Assembly (NCBI RefSeq): GCF_004405105.1
Contig: NZ_SORW01000046.1
Span: 1 to 64,000 of the forward strand
DNA: 64,000 nt
Source: Jeotgalibacillus sp. R-1-5s-1
GTDB taxonomy: Bacteria > Bacillota > Bacilli > Bacillales > Jeotgalibacillaceae
Direction: 5' to 3'
How positions within the stretch are numbered: the first letter of the stretch is position 1; the number at the start of each line of letters is the position of its first letter. This document shows, one piece after another, positions 35,518-43,727 of the stretch. The notes under the pieces are model-generated. The model was not told the origin of the DNA and made no database searches. It saw nothing but the letters and a program-made list of their open reading frames with translations. Both the position numbers and the translations under genes were made by a program.

Positions 35518-36663
35518 TCACACCTCAACCCACCTCTCCTCCCCGGAACTCCTCAAAATCGCATCCACAATTTTCATATTGTAATGACCATCCTCAAACG
35601 TTGCAAAATCCTGTTTCCCCATTCCACTGTCTCTCACAGAGTCATAAAAAGAAATCATCAGGTTTTTCAGACAGTCCGGCCATCCCTCCTGATGACCACC
35701 CGGATAGTGAGCGTAAGTCCGGGCACTGTCTGTCAGCAGGCCTGGATCCTTCATTAAAAGCTGATTAGCCTCGCTACGCTTCCCGATCCACAGCTGATTC
35801 GGGTTTTCCTGATCCCATTCAAGCGTTCCGTCTGAAAGCGAAATGGTAAAATGAAGGTGATTTTTCTTTCCAGCTGTTACCTGCGAAACACTGAACATTC
35901 CTTTTGATCCATCCTCAAATTGAACGAGTACATTTCCTGCATCTTCAGAATGAATCTGAACCTCTTCGTATCGATCAGTTTCTTCGTTTGAAAAAGTGGA
36001 AGAATCCCCTTCAAGCGGTTTCTTTCTCATTGGATGAACGATGGACAAGTCTGCACATACACGCACGATCCGCTGACCAAGTACGTGTTGCACTGTGTCA
36101 CACCAGTGCGATCCGATATCCGCAACCGCTCTAGATCGCCCATTCAGGTCCGGATCCATTCTCCAGCTGTAATCTGTATCATACAAGCACCAGTCCTGAA
36201 GATAGCCTCCTCCAATCAAATGAGGTTTTCCATATGAATGTGACGAGACCTTTACTCTGGCTTCTTCGATCATCGGATAATGCCTGTAGTTAAAGCACAC
36301 ACCATGCACCAGATTTTTTGATCGAGCCAATTCCAGCAGCTCTTCTGACTCCTCACTATTTAACGCCAGCGGTTTTTCTGAAAGCACATGTTTACCTGCC
36401 AGCAAAATCTTCTTATTCAGTTCATAATGCAATACATTTGGCGTACAGTTATGTACTACATCAATCTCAGGATTATGTAACAGTTCGTCAATCGAGTCAT
36501 AAGCAAAAGCAAGCCGATATTCAGCCGCAATTTCTTCGGCTTTTTCAAATGACCGTGAAACAATTGCCGCCGCTTCCACCCCAGGCAATCGCTTAAGCGT
36601 TTCCAAGTGTGCCATTGCTGAAAAACCCGTGCCAATCACAGCTGCCCGAATCATCTTCCCCAT
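35518..36663 (-). CDS. Gfo/Idh/MocA-family oxidoreductase
   Basis: 381 residues. The N-terminal Rossmann motif is AVIGTGFSAMAHLETL, and the family signature LSEKPLALN lies near residue 97, with the lysine-proline pair. The C-terminal alpha/beta domain includes GSHWCDTVQHVLG. It probably oxidises or reduces a sugar or inositol-type substrate with NAD(P). It stands alone, so the substrate is unknown. The ATG follows AGGGGGA by six bases. Confidence 0.88.
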   Translation of the reverse strand: MGKMIRAAVIGTGFSAMAHLETLKRLPGVEAAAIVSRSFEKAEEIAAEYRLAFAYDSIDELLHNPEIDVVHNCTPNVLHYELNKKILLAGKHVLSEKPLALNSEESEELLELARSKNLVHGVCFNYRHYPMIEEARVKVSSHSYGKPHLIGGGYLQDWCLYDTDYSWRMDPDLNGRSRAVADIGSHWCDTVQHVLGQRIVRVCADLSIVHPMRKKPLEGDSSTFSNEETDRYEEVQIHSEDAGNVLVQFEDGSKGMFSVSQVTAGKKNHLHFTISLSDGTLEWDQENPNQLWIGKRSEANQLLMKDPGLLTDSARTYAHYPGGHQEGWPDCLKNLMISFYDSVRDSGMGKQDFATFEDGHYNMKIVDAILRSSGEERWVEV

Positions 36664-36753
36664 CTGCACTCCCCCTGTTCTGAAATCTACTATTATTTTA
36701 AATGATTTTGTTGGATTTTTCAGAAATTAATAGGCAGAATTTTTAAACAGCAT

Positions 36754-36785
36754 AAAACGGAGCACACATACGCGCTCCGTTTTTC
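36754..36785 (-). terminator. Terminator after the AraC/GyrI regulator gene
   Basis: AAAACGGAGC / GCTCCGTTTT stem with T runs, just downstream of the minus-strand gene ending at 36793. Confidence 0.85.
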
Positions 36786-36792
36786 TAATCCA

Positions 36793-37653
36793 TTATTTAA
36801 CAGGAATCCAAATTTCACAATAATAATCTTCACTCATCGGATCTCCATCCGGATACACTTCAAGATCCGGCGTTCCTGCATGCTTATAGCCACTGACAGG
36901 AAACCACTCTGAATAAATGCGTTTCCACATCCCCTGAATAGCATGCGGCATAGCACCTTTCACTCCGAAGACTGCCCATTTGGATGGAGGGAGCTCAAGC
37001 TTTTCAAATCGCTCATTTCCTTCTCCATTATGCGAGGCGGCAACCCAGTAATCCAATAAATAAGGCCTTTCACTGCTTTTATCCACACATACACCGAGCA
37101 CCCCTTTGATTTCACCATCATTCATAGCCACAAGCTCGGCTGTCGTTCCATCCTGATTCACTTCCTGCCAGAGCTTCGGGATCTCTCTTGTATTTTCTCC
37201 GTTTTCCATCGATACCTCCCGCTTCACCCCTGTAAGTCTGATAGCCCCTTTTTCAATCATCTCAACATTCATCGCCTTTTCCCCTTCCAATGTCACCTGG
37301 ATCACCAGGCGGTTATAGTATTTCAACTTTCCACTGCCACTTTTTGCTTCTCTCGGTGAAAGACCATGCTGTTTTTTAAATGCTTTTGAAAATGCTTCAG
37401 GAGTGTCATAACCAAACTTATAAGCAGCATCAATGATTTTAATTTGATCCCTGACAATCTCGTGCGCAGCGAGCGTCAGTCTTCTTTTTCGAATATACTC
37501 CCCGACAGGCATATTCGTCAGCAGGGTAAACATTCTCTGAAAATGAAACGGCGAAACATTGGCCTGCTGTGCAATCCTCTCTGTCGGCAGCTCCTCTAAA
37601 AGATGATCCTCAATATAATCAATAGATGCCTGTAAAGACTGGATCCAATTCAT
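36793..37653 (-). CDS. AraC-family regulator with GyrI-like effector domain
   Basis: 286 residues. Two AraC-type HTH motifs occupy residues ~5-105 (IAQQANVSPFHFQRMFT and KFGYDTPEAFSKAFKKQHG). A GyrI-like small-molecule binding domain fills ~120-286 and ends DYYCEIWIPVK. The order is that of Rob/SoxS-like and B. subtilis YdeC/YobQ-type regulators. The target is unknown. The ATG follows GGGAG by eight bases. It neighbours a MerR/TipA-type regulator on the same strand. Confidence 0.88.
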   Translation of the reverse strand: MNWIQSLQASIDYIEDHLLEELPTERIAQQANVSPFHFQRMFTLLTNMPVGEYIRKRRLTLAAHEIVRDQIKIIDAAYKFGYDTPEAFSKAFKKQHGLSPREAKSGSGKLKYYNRLVIQVTLEGEKAMNVEMIEKGAIRLTGVKREVSMENGENTREIPKLWQEVNQDGTTAELVAMNDGEIKGVLGVCVDKSSERPYLLDYWVAASHNGEGNERFEKLELPPSKWAVFGVKGAMPHAIQGMWKRIYSEWFPVSGYKHAGTPDLEVYPDGDPMSEDYYCEIWIPVK

Positions 37654-37747
37654 CAATATCACTCCCTGATTTCATCTTAATTCATCCGGGAAAACAAAAC
37701 CTGTCCGTTTTTGCTTTGTGTGAACAGGATCATTTAATCATTCTCCA

Positions 37748-37782
37748 TAAAAAAACGAACCCCATATTAAAAGGGTTCGTCT
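37748..37782 (-). terminator. Terminator after the MerR-family gene
   Basis: AAACGAACCC / GGGTTCGT stem followed by a run of T on the minus strand, just after the stop. Confidence 0.85.
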
Positions 37783-37790
37783 CTTTTCAA

Positions 37791-38549
37791 TCATTTTCCT
37801 GCATAGACATTGATCGCATCACGAAGAAATGCGGTACCGCCTGGAATGTGTTGATCATAATAAGCGGTGAATCGCTCATCGCTGACATACATTTCTCCAA
37901 GACCTGCGTGCGCTTCTTTTGAATATTGTGGCCAGGTGTAGCTGAGCCATTTTTTATGAAGTTCAACGGCATTTTGTGCTTCCTCTGATGAAGGATTGCC
38001 CGTTTCAAAACCAAGCTTTAATTGCTCGAAAAAGCTTTGTTCAACCTCCTGCATCTCCTTATAATCTTCCTCCGACAGCCCCATCATCTTCGCATTGCTG
38101 TCATCGACTACCTGATCCCCGTACTTCTCACGCACTTCTTTTCCATATTTCGCTTCGTTATCCTGAATGAGTTTTTCTTTAAACCCTTCAAATTTTTCAC
38201 GATCTGACATTGGAATGCCTCCTTCTTTACTTTCAATCGTCTTTTTCACGGTTGAAATGACTTGCTCAAGACGGGACTGTTTTTCAAGCAGGCGCTGATA
38301 ATGCTGCTGCAAAGCCGAAACCTGATCAAATTCCGGATGATAAATGATCCGGATGATCTCCTCCAGACTCACCTCGAGCTCCCGGTAAAATAAGATCTGC
38401 TGCAGCAGATCCACTTCCCTCTGCCCGTAAATACGGTAACCGGACGAGCTGACCCTGGCCGGCTTTAACAGCCCAATTTCATCATAATATCGAAGAGTGC
38501 GGCCGCTGACTCCCGATAACTTCGCCAGCTGATTAACGGTATATTCCAT
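37791..38549 (-). CDS. MerR-family regulator with TipAS effector domain (Mta-like)
   Basis: 252 residues. The N-terminal winged HTH is YTVNQLAKLSGVSGRTLRYY, then a dimerisation helix (~80-120), then a TipAS antibiotic-binding domain (~130-252) with AHAGLGEMYVSDERFTAYYD. It resembles B. subtilis Mta, which activates multidrug exporters. The ATG follows AGGAGGGG by five bases. The intergenic space before it contains a 21-base-period array on the minus strand, upstream of its likely promoter. Confidence 0.88.
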   Translation of the reverse strand: MEYTVNQLAKLSGVSGRTLRYYDEIGLLKPARVSSSGYRIYGQREVDLLQQILFYRELEVSLEEIIRIIYHPEFDQVSALQQHYQRLLEKQSRLEQVISTVKKTIESKEGGIPMSDREKFEGFKEKLIQDNEAKYGKEVREKYGDQVVDDSNAKMMGLSEEDYKEMQEVEQSFFEQLKLGFETGNPSSEEAQNAVELHKKWLSYTWPQYSKEAHAGLGEMYVSDERFTAYYDQHIPGGTAFLRDAINVYAGK

Positions 38550-38699
38550 GTGATCCCCTCCTGACAATCTCAGCATAAGGCTTGACGTAACGTGAAGGTC
38601 AACAGGTAAAAATAAAAAATTTTAAAAAGCCATTTCGGTTTGTGAAATGGCTGTTCGGAAGGCTTAAGTGGACAAAATCCGGATAGGTCAAATATCACA

Positions 38700-38814
38700 A
38701 TTCTACGAAACACGCATGAAATCACGCGAACTGCCTCCCATATTTTACGAACCAGGCACAACATTCTGCGAAACAAAACGCAAATTCTTTGAACCTCGTC
38801 TAAAATCTTGGGAA
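38700..38814 (-). repeat. 21-base-period array, TTCGCARRAT type (copy B)
   Basis: Six cores start exactly 21 bases apart at 38700, 38721, 38742, 38763, 38784 and 38805. As read on the plus strand they are ATTCTACGAA, ATCACGCGAA, ATTTTACGAA, ATTCTGCGAA, ATTCTTTGAA and ATCTTGGGAA. These are reverse complements of the core in copy A. The spacers are unrelated. The array begins six bases past the DUF6173 stop and ends about 150 bases before the MerR gene. Confidence 0.83.
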
Positions 38815-38819
38815 CCAGC

Positions 38820-39194
38820 TTACTCCTCAGCCAGCTTATACCCAATCCGCTTAGGCGGTTCATCCTCTTTCAGTTTCGGCAGCGCCATTAAGATAAAACT
38901 GATCTGATTCACGTGCTGGATCAATTCAATACGCGATCCGTTATCCAGTGTCCCCATAAACCGGATCAGGCTCGGATTATAATAGCCGAGATCCTGAATG
39001 TGAAACTGAACCGACTGTCCATAATTGACAAGCCTCGCTCCCACTTCATGATCTCGATCCAGCCCTTTCTCAAACTCTTTGATCATATCAACAATTTTTG
39101 TATAAAAAGCACTCGCATAATTCTCTTCAGCCAACCGCTGTTCAATCGGCTTTATAACGGAAGGATCCGGCACATTCGGCGGTTTAAATTCCAT
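38820..39194 (-). CDS. DUF6173-like protein of unknown function
   Basis: 124 residues, soluble. Its core has GARLVNYGQSVQFHIQDLGY and GTLDNGSRIELIQHVNQISF, the pattern I associate with DUF6173. I know of no function. The ATG follows AAGGAG by nine bases; an upstream ATG includes that site and is rejected. Confidence 0.62.
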   Translation of the reverse strand: MEFKPPNVPDPSVIKPIEQRLAEENYASAFYTKIVDMIKEFEKGLDRDHEVGARLVNYGQSVQFHIQDLGYYNPSLIRFMGTLDNGSRIELIQHVNQISFILMALPKLKEDEPPKRIGYKLAEE

Positions 39195-39286
39195 GACACT
39201 GCACTCCTTCATTTTGTGACCTTGTACTCTTTAACTATATTTTACCACGAATCATCTTAGTTACTGCTACACGATCAACTCACAAA

Positions 39287-39331
39287 TAAATCCATCCATG
39301 CTGCCCATATCTGGACAGCATGGATGGATTT
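39287..39331 (-). terminator. Long hairpin after the 26-residue membrane protein gene
   Basis: A perfect 16-bp stem AAATCCATCCATGCTG/CAGCATGGATGGATTT flanks a 12-base loop. It begins about six bases past the small gene's stop. The T tract is short. Confidence 0.65.
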
Positions 39332-39336
39332 ACTGG

Positions 39337-39417
39337 TTAAAATAGAGGCGGTACAATAAAAACACCAACGAGTAAACCTGCAACAAACAGCAAAGTACCT
39401 TTTATTTTATTATTCAT
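39337..39417 (-). CDS. 26-residue single-span membrane protein
   Basis: Start ATG at 39417 with the strong ribosome site AGGGAGGGG seven bases upstream. The product begins MNNKIKGT and continues as one hydrophobic helix (LLFVAGLLVGVFIVPP). A stable hairpin follows the stop. The combination of site, membrane span and terminator makes this a likely real small gene, too short for usual gene callers. Function unknown. Confidence 0.62.
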   Translation of the reverse strand: MNNKIKGTLLFVAGLLVGVFIVPPLF

Positions 39418-39530
39418 CAAACCCCTCCCTAACATTTCCTTACAAAAAGCTTACCTTTATTGTTCAGAATGTTCAATTAAAATGAATTATATAATGATAG
39501 ATCAAAAAAGTAATTAAAAGCTAAATTTCA

Positions 39531-39645
39531 TTGATGGGATTACGAATGTGTTTCGCTAAATAATATGTATAGTTCACGAGATAATATTATATGGTCATAA
39601 AATTCTGATGAAGGTTTGTACACTTACAACGACCTTTCATGAAAT
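39531..39645 (+). repeat. 21-base-period array, TTCGCARRAT type (degenerate copy E)
   Basis: Cores start exactly 21 bases apart at 39531, 39552, 39573, 39594, 39615 and 39636: TTGATGGGAT, TTCGCTAAAT, TTCACGAGAT, GTCATAAAAT, TTTGTACACT, TTCATGAAAT. They are more diverged than copies A and B but stay in strict register. The array ends 15 bases before the palindromic element at 39660. With that element it accounts for most of 39418-39854. Confidence 0.65.
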
Positions 39646-39659
39646 TGTAAATTCACTAA

Positions 39660-39771
39660 GTGCCGGGTCATTCCGTAGACTCCTGCGGCAGTGAAGCGAC
39701 AGGTGAGACAGATGTGCGTAGCACAGCTGGCTCACCGCGCGGCCGCGGAAAGCGAAGGAATGACCCGGCAC
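39660..39771 (+). repeat. Long copy 2 of the modular palindromic element
   Basis: 112 bases. The 15-base closing arms (39660-39674 and 39757-39771) are perfectly complementary. The 82-base interior matches the copy at 28102-28183 except for one base. Arm positions 9-12 read TCAT here against GACA in copy 1, with matching changes in the other arm. It is located just past the 3' end of the DeoR regulator gene. Confidence 0.85.
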
Positions 39772-39854
39772 GGCTTATGCATTCAGCACCATGAAAAACC
39801 ACTCCATCAAAGAAGCGGTTCCTCACTCTTAAAACACTTCATCTCACCAGCAGA

Positions 39855-40604
39855 TTATTCCACCACGACAATCTCATGATTATTGTACAGTTTTTTCACA
39901 TTCGCATTGACGTTCTCTGTAACCAAATATGTTAACTCGCTTGTCGGACAAATAATATGATTGGAGACTGTATCTAATTTATCTGATGTCACCATCGCAA
40001 GAATTTCAGTTGAGATATTGGCCATTTTTCTTTTAACAAGCGCCTCGGAAATGCTTGGTACGCTTATTCCAATATGGGGATCGATGTTGTATACACCCAT
40101 AATATAAAGGTCCGCTCTCATTGAATCCAAAGCTTCAACAGTATCGATACCTAAATTCACCATGGATTGTTTGAATAAGGTCCCTCCCACCATAATGACT
40201 TCGACATCCTGATGTTCTCCGAGCGCCATCGCAATTGGCGGACTATTGGTGATAACCGTGGCTTTCAGTGATAGAGGTATTTGTTTGACAAATTGTAAGT
40301 TTGTCGTACCGCCGTCAATCAGAATTACCATGTCATCATTGATAAAGTCCATCGCTTTTTTAGCCAGCCTCGTTTTGATGTCACTTGATATGTGCTGTCG
40401 TGTAGTGAAATCAACCACAGGAGGTCCAATTCTGAGCGCCCCGCTATGAACTCTCTTAATTAATCCCTTTTTATCAAGTTCCTTTAAGTCTCTTCGAATC
40501 GTATCTTCTGAAACGGATAATCTCCGGCTCATGTCGCTTGCGATAATTTTATGTTCTTCATTAAGTATTTGCAGGATATTTTGCTGACGTTCTTCTTTAA
40601 GCAT
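39855..40604 (-). CDS. DeoR-family repressor of the hexitol PTS operon
   Basis: 249 residues. The DeoR HTH SRRLSVSEDTIRRDLKELDK lies near residues 25-44, followed by the sugar-phosphate sensing domain with VILIDGGTTNLQFVKQ and GVYNIDPHIGISVPS. It is divergent from the PTS operon beginning at 40781 and very likely represses it, with a phosphorylated intermediate as inducer. The ATG follows AAAGGGG by nine bases. Confidence 0.88.
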   Translation of the reverse strand: MLKEERQQNILQILNEEHKIIASDMSRRLSVSEDTIRRDLKELDKKGLIKRVHSGALRIGPPVVDFTTRQHISSDIKTRLAKKAMDFINDDMVILIDGGTTNLQFVKQIPLSLKATVITNSPPIAMALGEHQDVEVIMVGGTLFKQSMVNLGIDTVEALDSMRADLYIMGVYNIDPHIGISVPSISEALVKRKMANISTEILAMVTSDKLDTVSNHIICPTSELTYLVTENVNANVKKLYNNHEIVVVE

Positions 40605-40678
40605 GTTTGTTAACCCCTTTGTTCATGAAATATCATTCTTATTTTACCACATTTTATGCATTTAACAGCAACAAACAT

Positions 40679-40691
40679 GCACAAAACGTGC
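40679..40691. promoter_or_regulatory. Candidate operator in the DeoR-PTS divergent region
   Basis: GCAC-AAAAC-GTGC inverted repeat, within a stretch of repeated AACA/AAAAC-rich motifs typical of DeoR-family operators, upstream of the PTS promoter. No binding data; placement is the main support. Confidence 0.4.
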
Positions 40692-40711
40692 TCAAAAACG
40701 CAAAAACAGGC

Positions 40712-40740
40712 TTTACATATTAATTGAAAGCGCTTATAAT
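40712..40740 (+). promoter_or_regulatory. Sigma-A promoter of the hexitol PTS operon
   Basis: TTTACA (40712-40717), a 17-base spacer and a consensus TATAAT (40735-40740), about 40 bases before the GTG start of the epimerase gene. Confidence 0.85.
40725..40738 (+). promoter_or_regulatory. Catabolite-responsive element (cre)
   Basis: TGAAAGCGCTTATA matches the cre consensus TGWAANCGNTNWCA at 13 of 14 positions and overlaps the spacer and -10 box. CcpA binding there would block transcription when preferred sugars are present. Confidence 0.8.
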
Positions 40741-40780
40741 AATTAAAAACAAGCAAAAACAATTACAAGGAGGCACTAAC

Positions 40781-41485
40781 GTGCATAAAAGAAAAATCGA
40801 TATTGCGCCGTCCATTATGTGTGCGGACCTTTGCAATCTAGAGAGCAGCGTTAATGAAATTCAGGATTTAGGTCTTGACCTTTTACATGTCGATGTCATT
40901 GATGGATACTTCAGCCCGAGCATGCCACTTGGAATCGATACAATCAAACAATTAAAAACACGCACAAACATGAAATTTGATGTGCACATTATGGCAAAAG
41001 AGAATGAGTATTTTATTCAGGAAATGATTCAGCTTGGTGCTCACCAGATTACGTTCCATTTAGAGACGAGTAATCACATTGACAGACACCTGCAGCTGGT
41101 TAAGAAAAGCGGACTGAAGGCGGGAATTGCATTAAATCCTGCAACGCCACTATCAGAGCTTGAATACATCCTGCCTTTATGTGACACCGTTTTACTCATG
41201 CTGATCAACCCGGGCTTCGCCACTGATAAGAACGAAAAACAGGTTTCATATGCTGCACAAAAAGTTCAGGATTTGCGTCAGTTGATTGATGCTAAAGGAT
41301 TAAATACACGCATTGAAGTAGATGGAAGAGTCTCATTCGAAACCATTCCTGAATTAGTGAAAGCTGGTGCAGATATTCTTGTTGCCGGAAGCACAAGCCT
41401 TTTTGCCGCGAACCAGAGCCTTGAGGAAAATAAAAAGCTGATGGACGAGCAAATTATGAAAGGTTTATACGAGGAGGTAAAATAA
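40781..41485 (+). CDS. Ribulose-phosphate 3-epimerase family protein, probably an allulose-6-phosphate 3-epimerase
   Basis: 234 residues, TIM barrel. The GTG start follows AAGGAGG by seven bases. Expected metal ligands are in LLHVDVIDG, FDVHIM and IEVDGR. The opening APSIMCADL is closer to E. coli AlsE (SPSLMCMDL) than to Rpe (APSILSADF), and the usual MDGHF reads IDGYF. I infer epimerisation of a hexulose 6-phosphate (allulose 6-P to fructose 6-P) rather than ribulose 5-P. First gene of a five-gene PTS operon. Confidence 0.75.
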   Translation: MHKRKIDIAPSIMCADLCNLESSVNEIQDLGLDLLHVDVIDGYFSPSMPLGIDTIKQLKTRTNMKFDVHIMAKENEYFIQEMIQLGAHQITFHLETSNHIDRHLQLVKKSGLKAGIALNPATPLSELEYILPLCDTVLLMLINPGFATDKNEKQVSYAAQKVQDLRQLIDAKGLNTRIEVDGRVSFETIPELVKAGADILVAGSTSLFAANQSLEENKKLMDEQIMKGLYEEVK

Positions 41486-42046
41486 ATGAACCAATACCTT
41501 GAATCAGTTGATGAGATCACGAAAGAGCTGACGACTACATTACAAAGCATTAATAAGGAAGAAGTTGCACTGCTGCTAAATGAAATCAGCAAGGCGGACA
41601 AAGTATTCTTCGTGGGTGTCGGGAGAGTGTTGCTATCACTCAAGTCAGTAGCGAAAAGACTTGCACACCTCGGAGTTAACACGTATATCGTAGGCCAGAT
41701 TACTGAACCTGCTATTACGGAAAAGGATTTGCTGATTGTTGGTTCAGGCAGCGGAGAAACAGCCTTCCCGCTCATCATTGCTAAAAAAGCTAAGCAGCAC
41801 AATGCAAGAGTTGCCCACATTGGAGCAAACCCTGAAAGCTCTATGAGAGAATTTGCTGACGTTTTTGTACGGATCCCGGTGACTACGAAGTTAAACAAAC
41901 CTAATGAAATTCCATCCGTTCAGCCAATGACGAGTCTGTTCGAACAAAGTCTGCTGTTACTCGGAGATACGTTAGCTTTGATCATGATTAAGGAACAGCA
42001 AATTAACATGAAAAATCTTTGGGAGTTCCACGCAAACCTCGAGTGA
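41486..42046 (+). CDS. 6-phospho-3-hexuloisomerase-like SIS protein
   Basis: 186 residues, single SIS domain with VFFVGVGRVLLSLK and LLIVGSGSGETAFPL. The C-terminal FHANLE matches the RHANLE end of HxlB/PHI proteins, whose histidine is catalytic. The known reaction is D-arabino-3-hexulose 6-phosphate to fructose 6-phosphate. No hexulose-6-phosphate synthase is present, so it is used here outside the formaldehyde pathway. The ATG directly abuts the previous stop, with GAGGAGG upstream. Confidence 0.82.
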   Translation: MNQYLESVDEITKELTTTLQSINKEEVALLLNEISKADKVFFVGVGRVLLSLKSVAKRLAHLGVNTYIVGQITEPAITEKDLLIVGSGSGETAFPLIIAKKAKQHNARVAHIGANPESSMREFADVFVRIPVTTKLNKPNEIPSVQPMTSLFEQSLLLLGDTLALIMIKEQQINMKNLWEFHANLE

Positions 42047-42076
42047 GTGAAAATCTTTTACAAGGGAGACATGAAG

Positions 42077-43240
42077 ATGCGCGCATTACACTTCGGAGCA
42101 GGGAATATCGGAAAAGGATTTATCGGTTATTTGCTTAGTAAAAATGGCTATGACGTTTGCTTTGTGGATGTTAATCAGCGGATGATTGACGATATTAATC
42201 AACACAACCGTTATGAGGTTGAAATTCTAAGTGAAGAGCTTCATATGGAAACAATCTCATCTGTTACAGCTCTAAACAGCATCACCCAGCAAAATGAGGT
42301 TATAGGTAGCATTGTTCATGCTGATATCATTACGACATCTGTAGGTGTTCAGAACCTTTCGAAGGTCGCGGTTATCCTTGCTGAGGGATTGAAAAAACGA
42401 GTGAAATCAAATCCCAGGGAAATCAATATCATGGCGAATGAAAATGCCATTCATGCAAGTTCAACCCTGAAAACAGAGGTTTATAAAAACTTAACTCAGG
42501 GTGAAGCCGAAGCCATCGACGAAATGACTTCTTTTCCAAATACTGCAGTGGATCGATTGGCACTTTCAAGGCCAGGCGATAACGGGGAAATCCCTATGGT
42601 AGAGCCCTTCTATGAATGGGTCATTGATCAATCCGAAAGAATTGAAGACCATCTTCCCCTTCTGCAGGGCGTAACCTATACAAATGATTTGCTGCCTTAT
42701 ATTGAAAGAAAGCTTTGTATCGTCAATATGGGACATGCCGCTACTGCTTACCTGGGCCATTTAGCTGGATACCAGACCATCAGGGAAACACTTGAAGATG
42801 CTGAGATCGCATTTATCGTAAAAGGATCGATGCAGGAAGCAGCCCGTTACATCGAGATGAAATTTGACGCCAATCTTGAGGAATTGAATGATTTTATTGA
42901 TAAAATTTTGAGCCGCTTTAAAAACCCCCGTGTGAATGATGATGTGAAAAGAGTAGGCAGATCACCTATCCGTAAGCTTGGCAATAATGAAAGAATGCTG
43001 AAGCCGGCGTTAACATTATTCAATGCCGGGGTGCCTGTCAACTATCTGTCAGAAGCGATTGCTGCAGGCTTTCTGTTTGATAACCCCGAGGATGAAGAAT
43101 CAGAAAAGCTTCAGGAATTCATTTCTGCAAAAGGAATCAACAAGGCGGTCGAAGAAATTAGTGGTATTAAAAACACTGAACTAATTGAAGAAATAAGCAA
43201 CAAGTACAATGCTTTAAAGAAAAAAAGATTGTCTGTTTAG
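42077..43240 (+). CDS. mtlD: Mannitol-1-phosphate 5-dehydrogenase family protein
   Basis: 387 residues. The N-terminal NAD motif is HFGAGNIGKGFIGYLL. The family's catalytic lysine region is in NDLLPYIERKLCIVNMGH. Known members oxidise mannitol 1-phosphate to fructose 6-phosphate. The extra epimerase and isomerase upstream suggest another hexitol or mixed hexitols may also be used. The ATG is eight bases after GGGAG; an ATG two codons earlier is too close. It is flanked by the isomerase and the EIIA genes. Confidence 0.87.
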   Translation: MRALHFGAGNIGKGFIGYLLSKNGYDVCFVDVNQRMIDDINQHNRYEVEILSEELHMETISSVTALNSITQQNEVIGSIVHADIITTSVGVQNLSKVAVILAEGLKKRVKSNPREINIMANENAIHASSTLKTEVYKNLTQGEAEAIDEMTSFPNTAVDRLALSRPGDNGEIPMVEPFYEWVIDQSERIEDHLPLLQGVTYTNDLLPYIERKLCIVNMGHAATAYLGHLAGYQTIRETLEDAEIAFIVKGSMQEAARYIEMKFDANLEELNDFIDKILSRFKNPRVNDDVKRVGRSPIRKLGNNERMLKPALTLFNAGVPVNYLSEAIAAGFLFDNPEDEESEKLQEFISAKGINKAVEEISGIKNTELIEEISNKYNALKKKRLSV

Positions 43241-43266
43241 TCATGAATTAGAGGAGGAACTTAAGA

Positions 43267-43704
43267 ATGTTAGCTGATCTTTTAAAAGGAAATATTTATT
43301 TTACGGATGAATTGCCAACATGGGAGGAGTCAATAAAAGTGGCAGCTGCCCCCCTCTTAAGTAAGCGCTTTATTACAGAAGATTATGTTCAGGATATGAT
43401 CAAAAATGTACAGATCAACGGCTCATATATCGTGATTGCGCCTGGTATTGCAATGCCGCACGCTCAAAATCAGGGAGGAGTTTTAAAGACCGGGATCTCA
43501 TTTCTAAAAGTTGAAAATAGCGTAACGTATCCTGAAGACAAAGAAGTAAACATTCTGTTTGTCCTTGCAGCTGAAGACAGTAACGGTCACCTCGAGCTGA
43601 TCTCAGACCTGTCATCACTGCTGATTGATGAGGACGTCATGGAGCAGTTAAAACACGCCAATGCTGAAGAAGAGGTTATTAGTTTGATCAATTCACTTGA
43701 ATAA
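43267..43704 (+). CDS. PTS EIIA component (fructose/mannitol/ascorbate type 2)
   Basis: 145 residues. The phosphorylated histidine is in APGIAMPHAQ near residue 65. The YIVIAPGIAMPHA strip is closer to ascorbate-type EIIA (UlaC/SgaA) than to MtlF. It receives phosphate from HPr and passes it to the EIIB domain of the next gene. GAGGAGG precedes the ATG. Confidence 0.85.
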   Translation: MLADLLKGNIYFTDELPTWEESIKVAAAPLLSKRFITEDYVQDMIKNVQINGSYIVIAPGIAMPHAQNQGGVLKTGISFLKVENSVTYPEDKEVNILFVLAAEDSNGHLELISDLSSLLIDEDVMEQLKHANAEEEVISLINSLE

Positions 43705-43727
43705 ACAATAAAGGGGATGTGAAAGAA

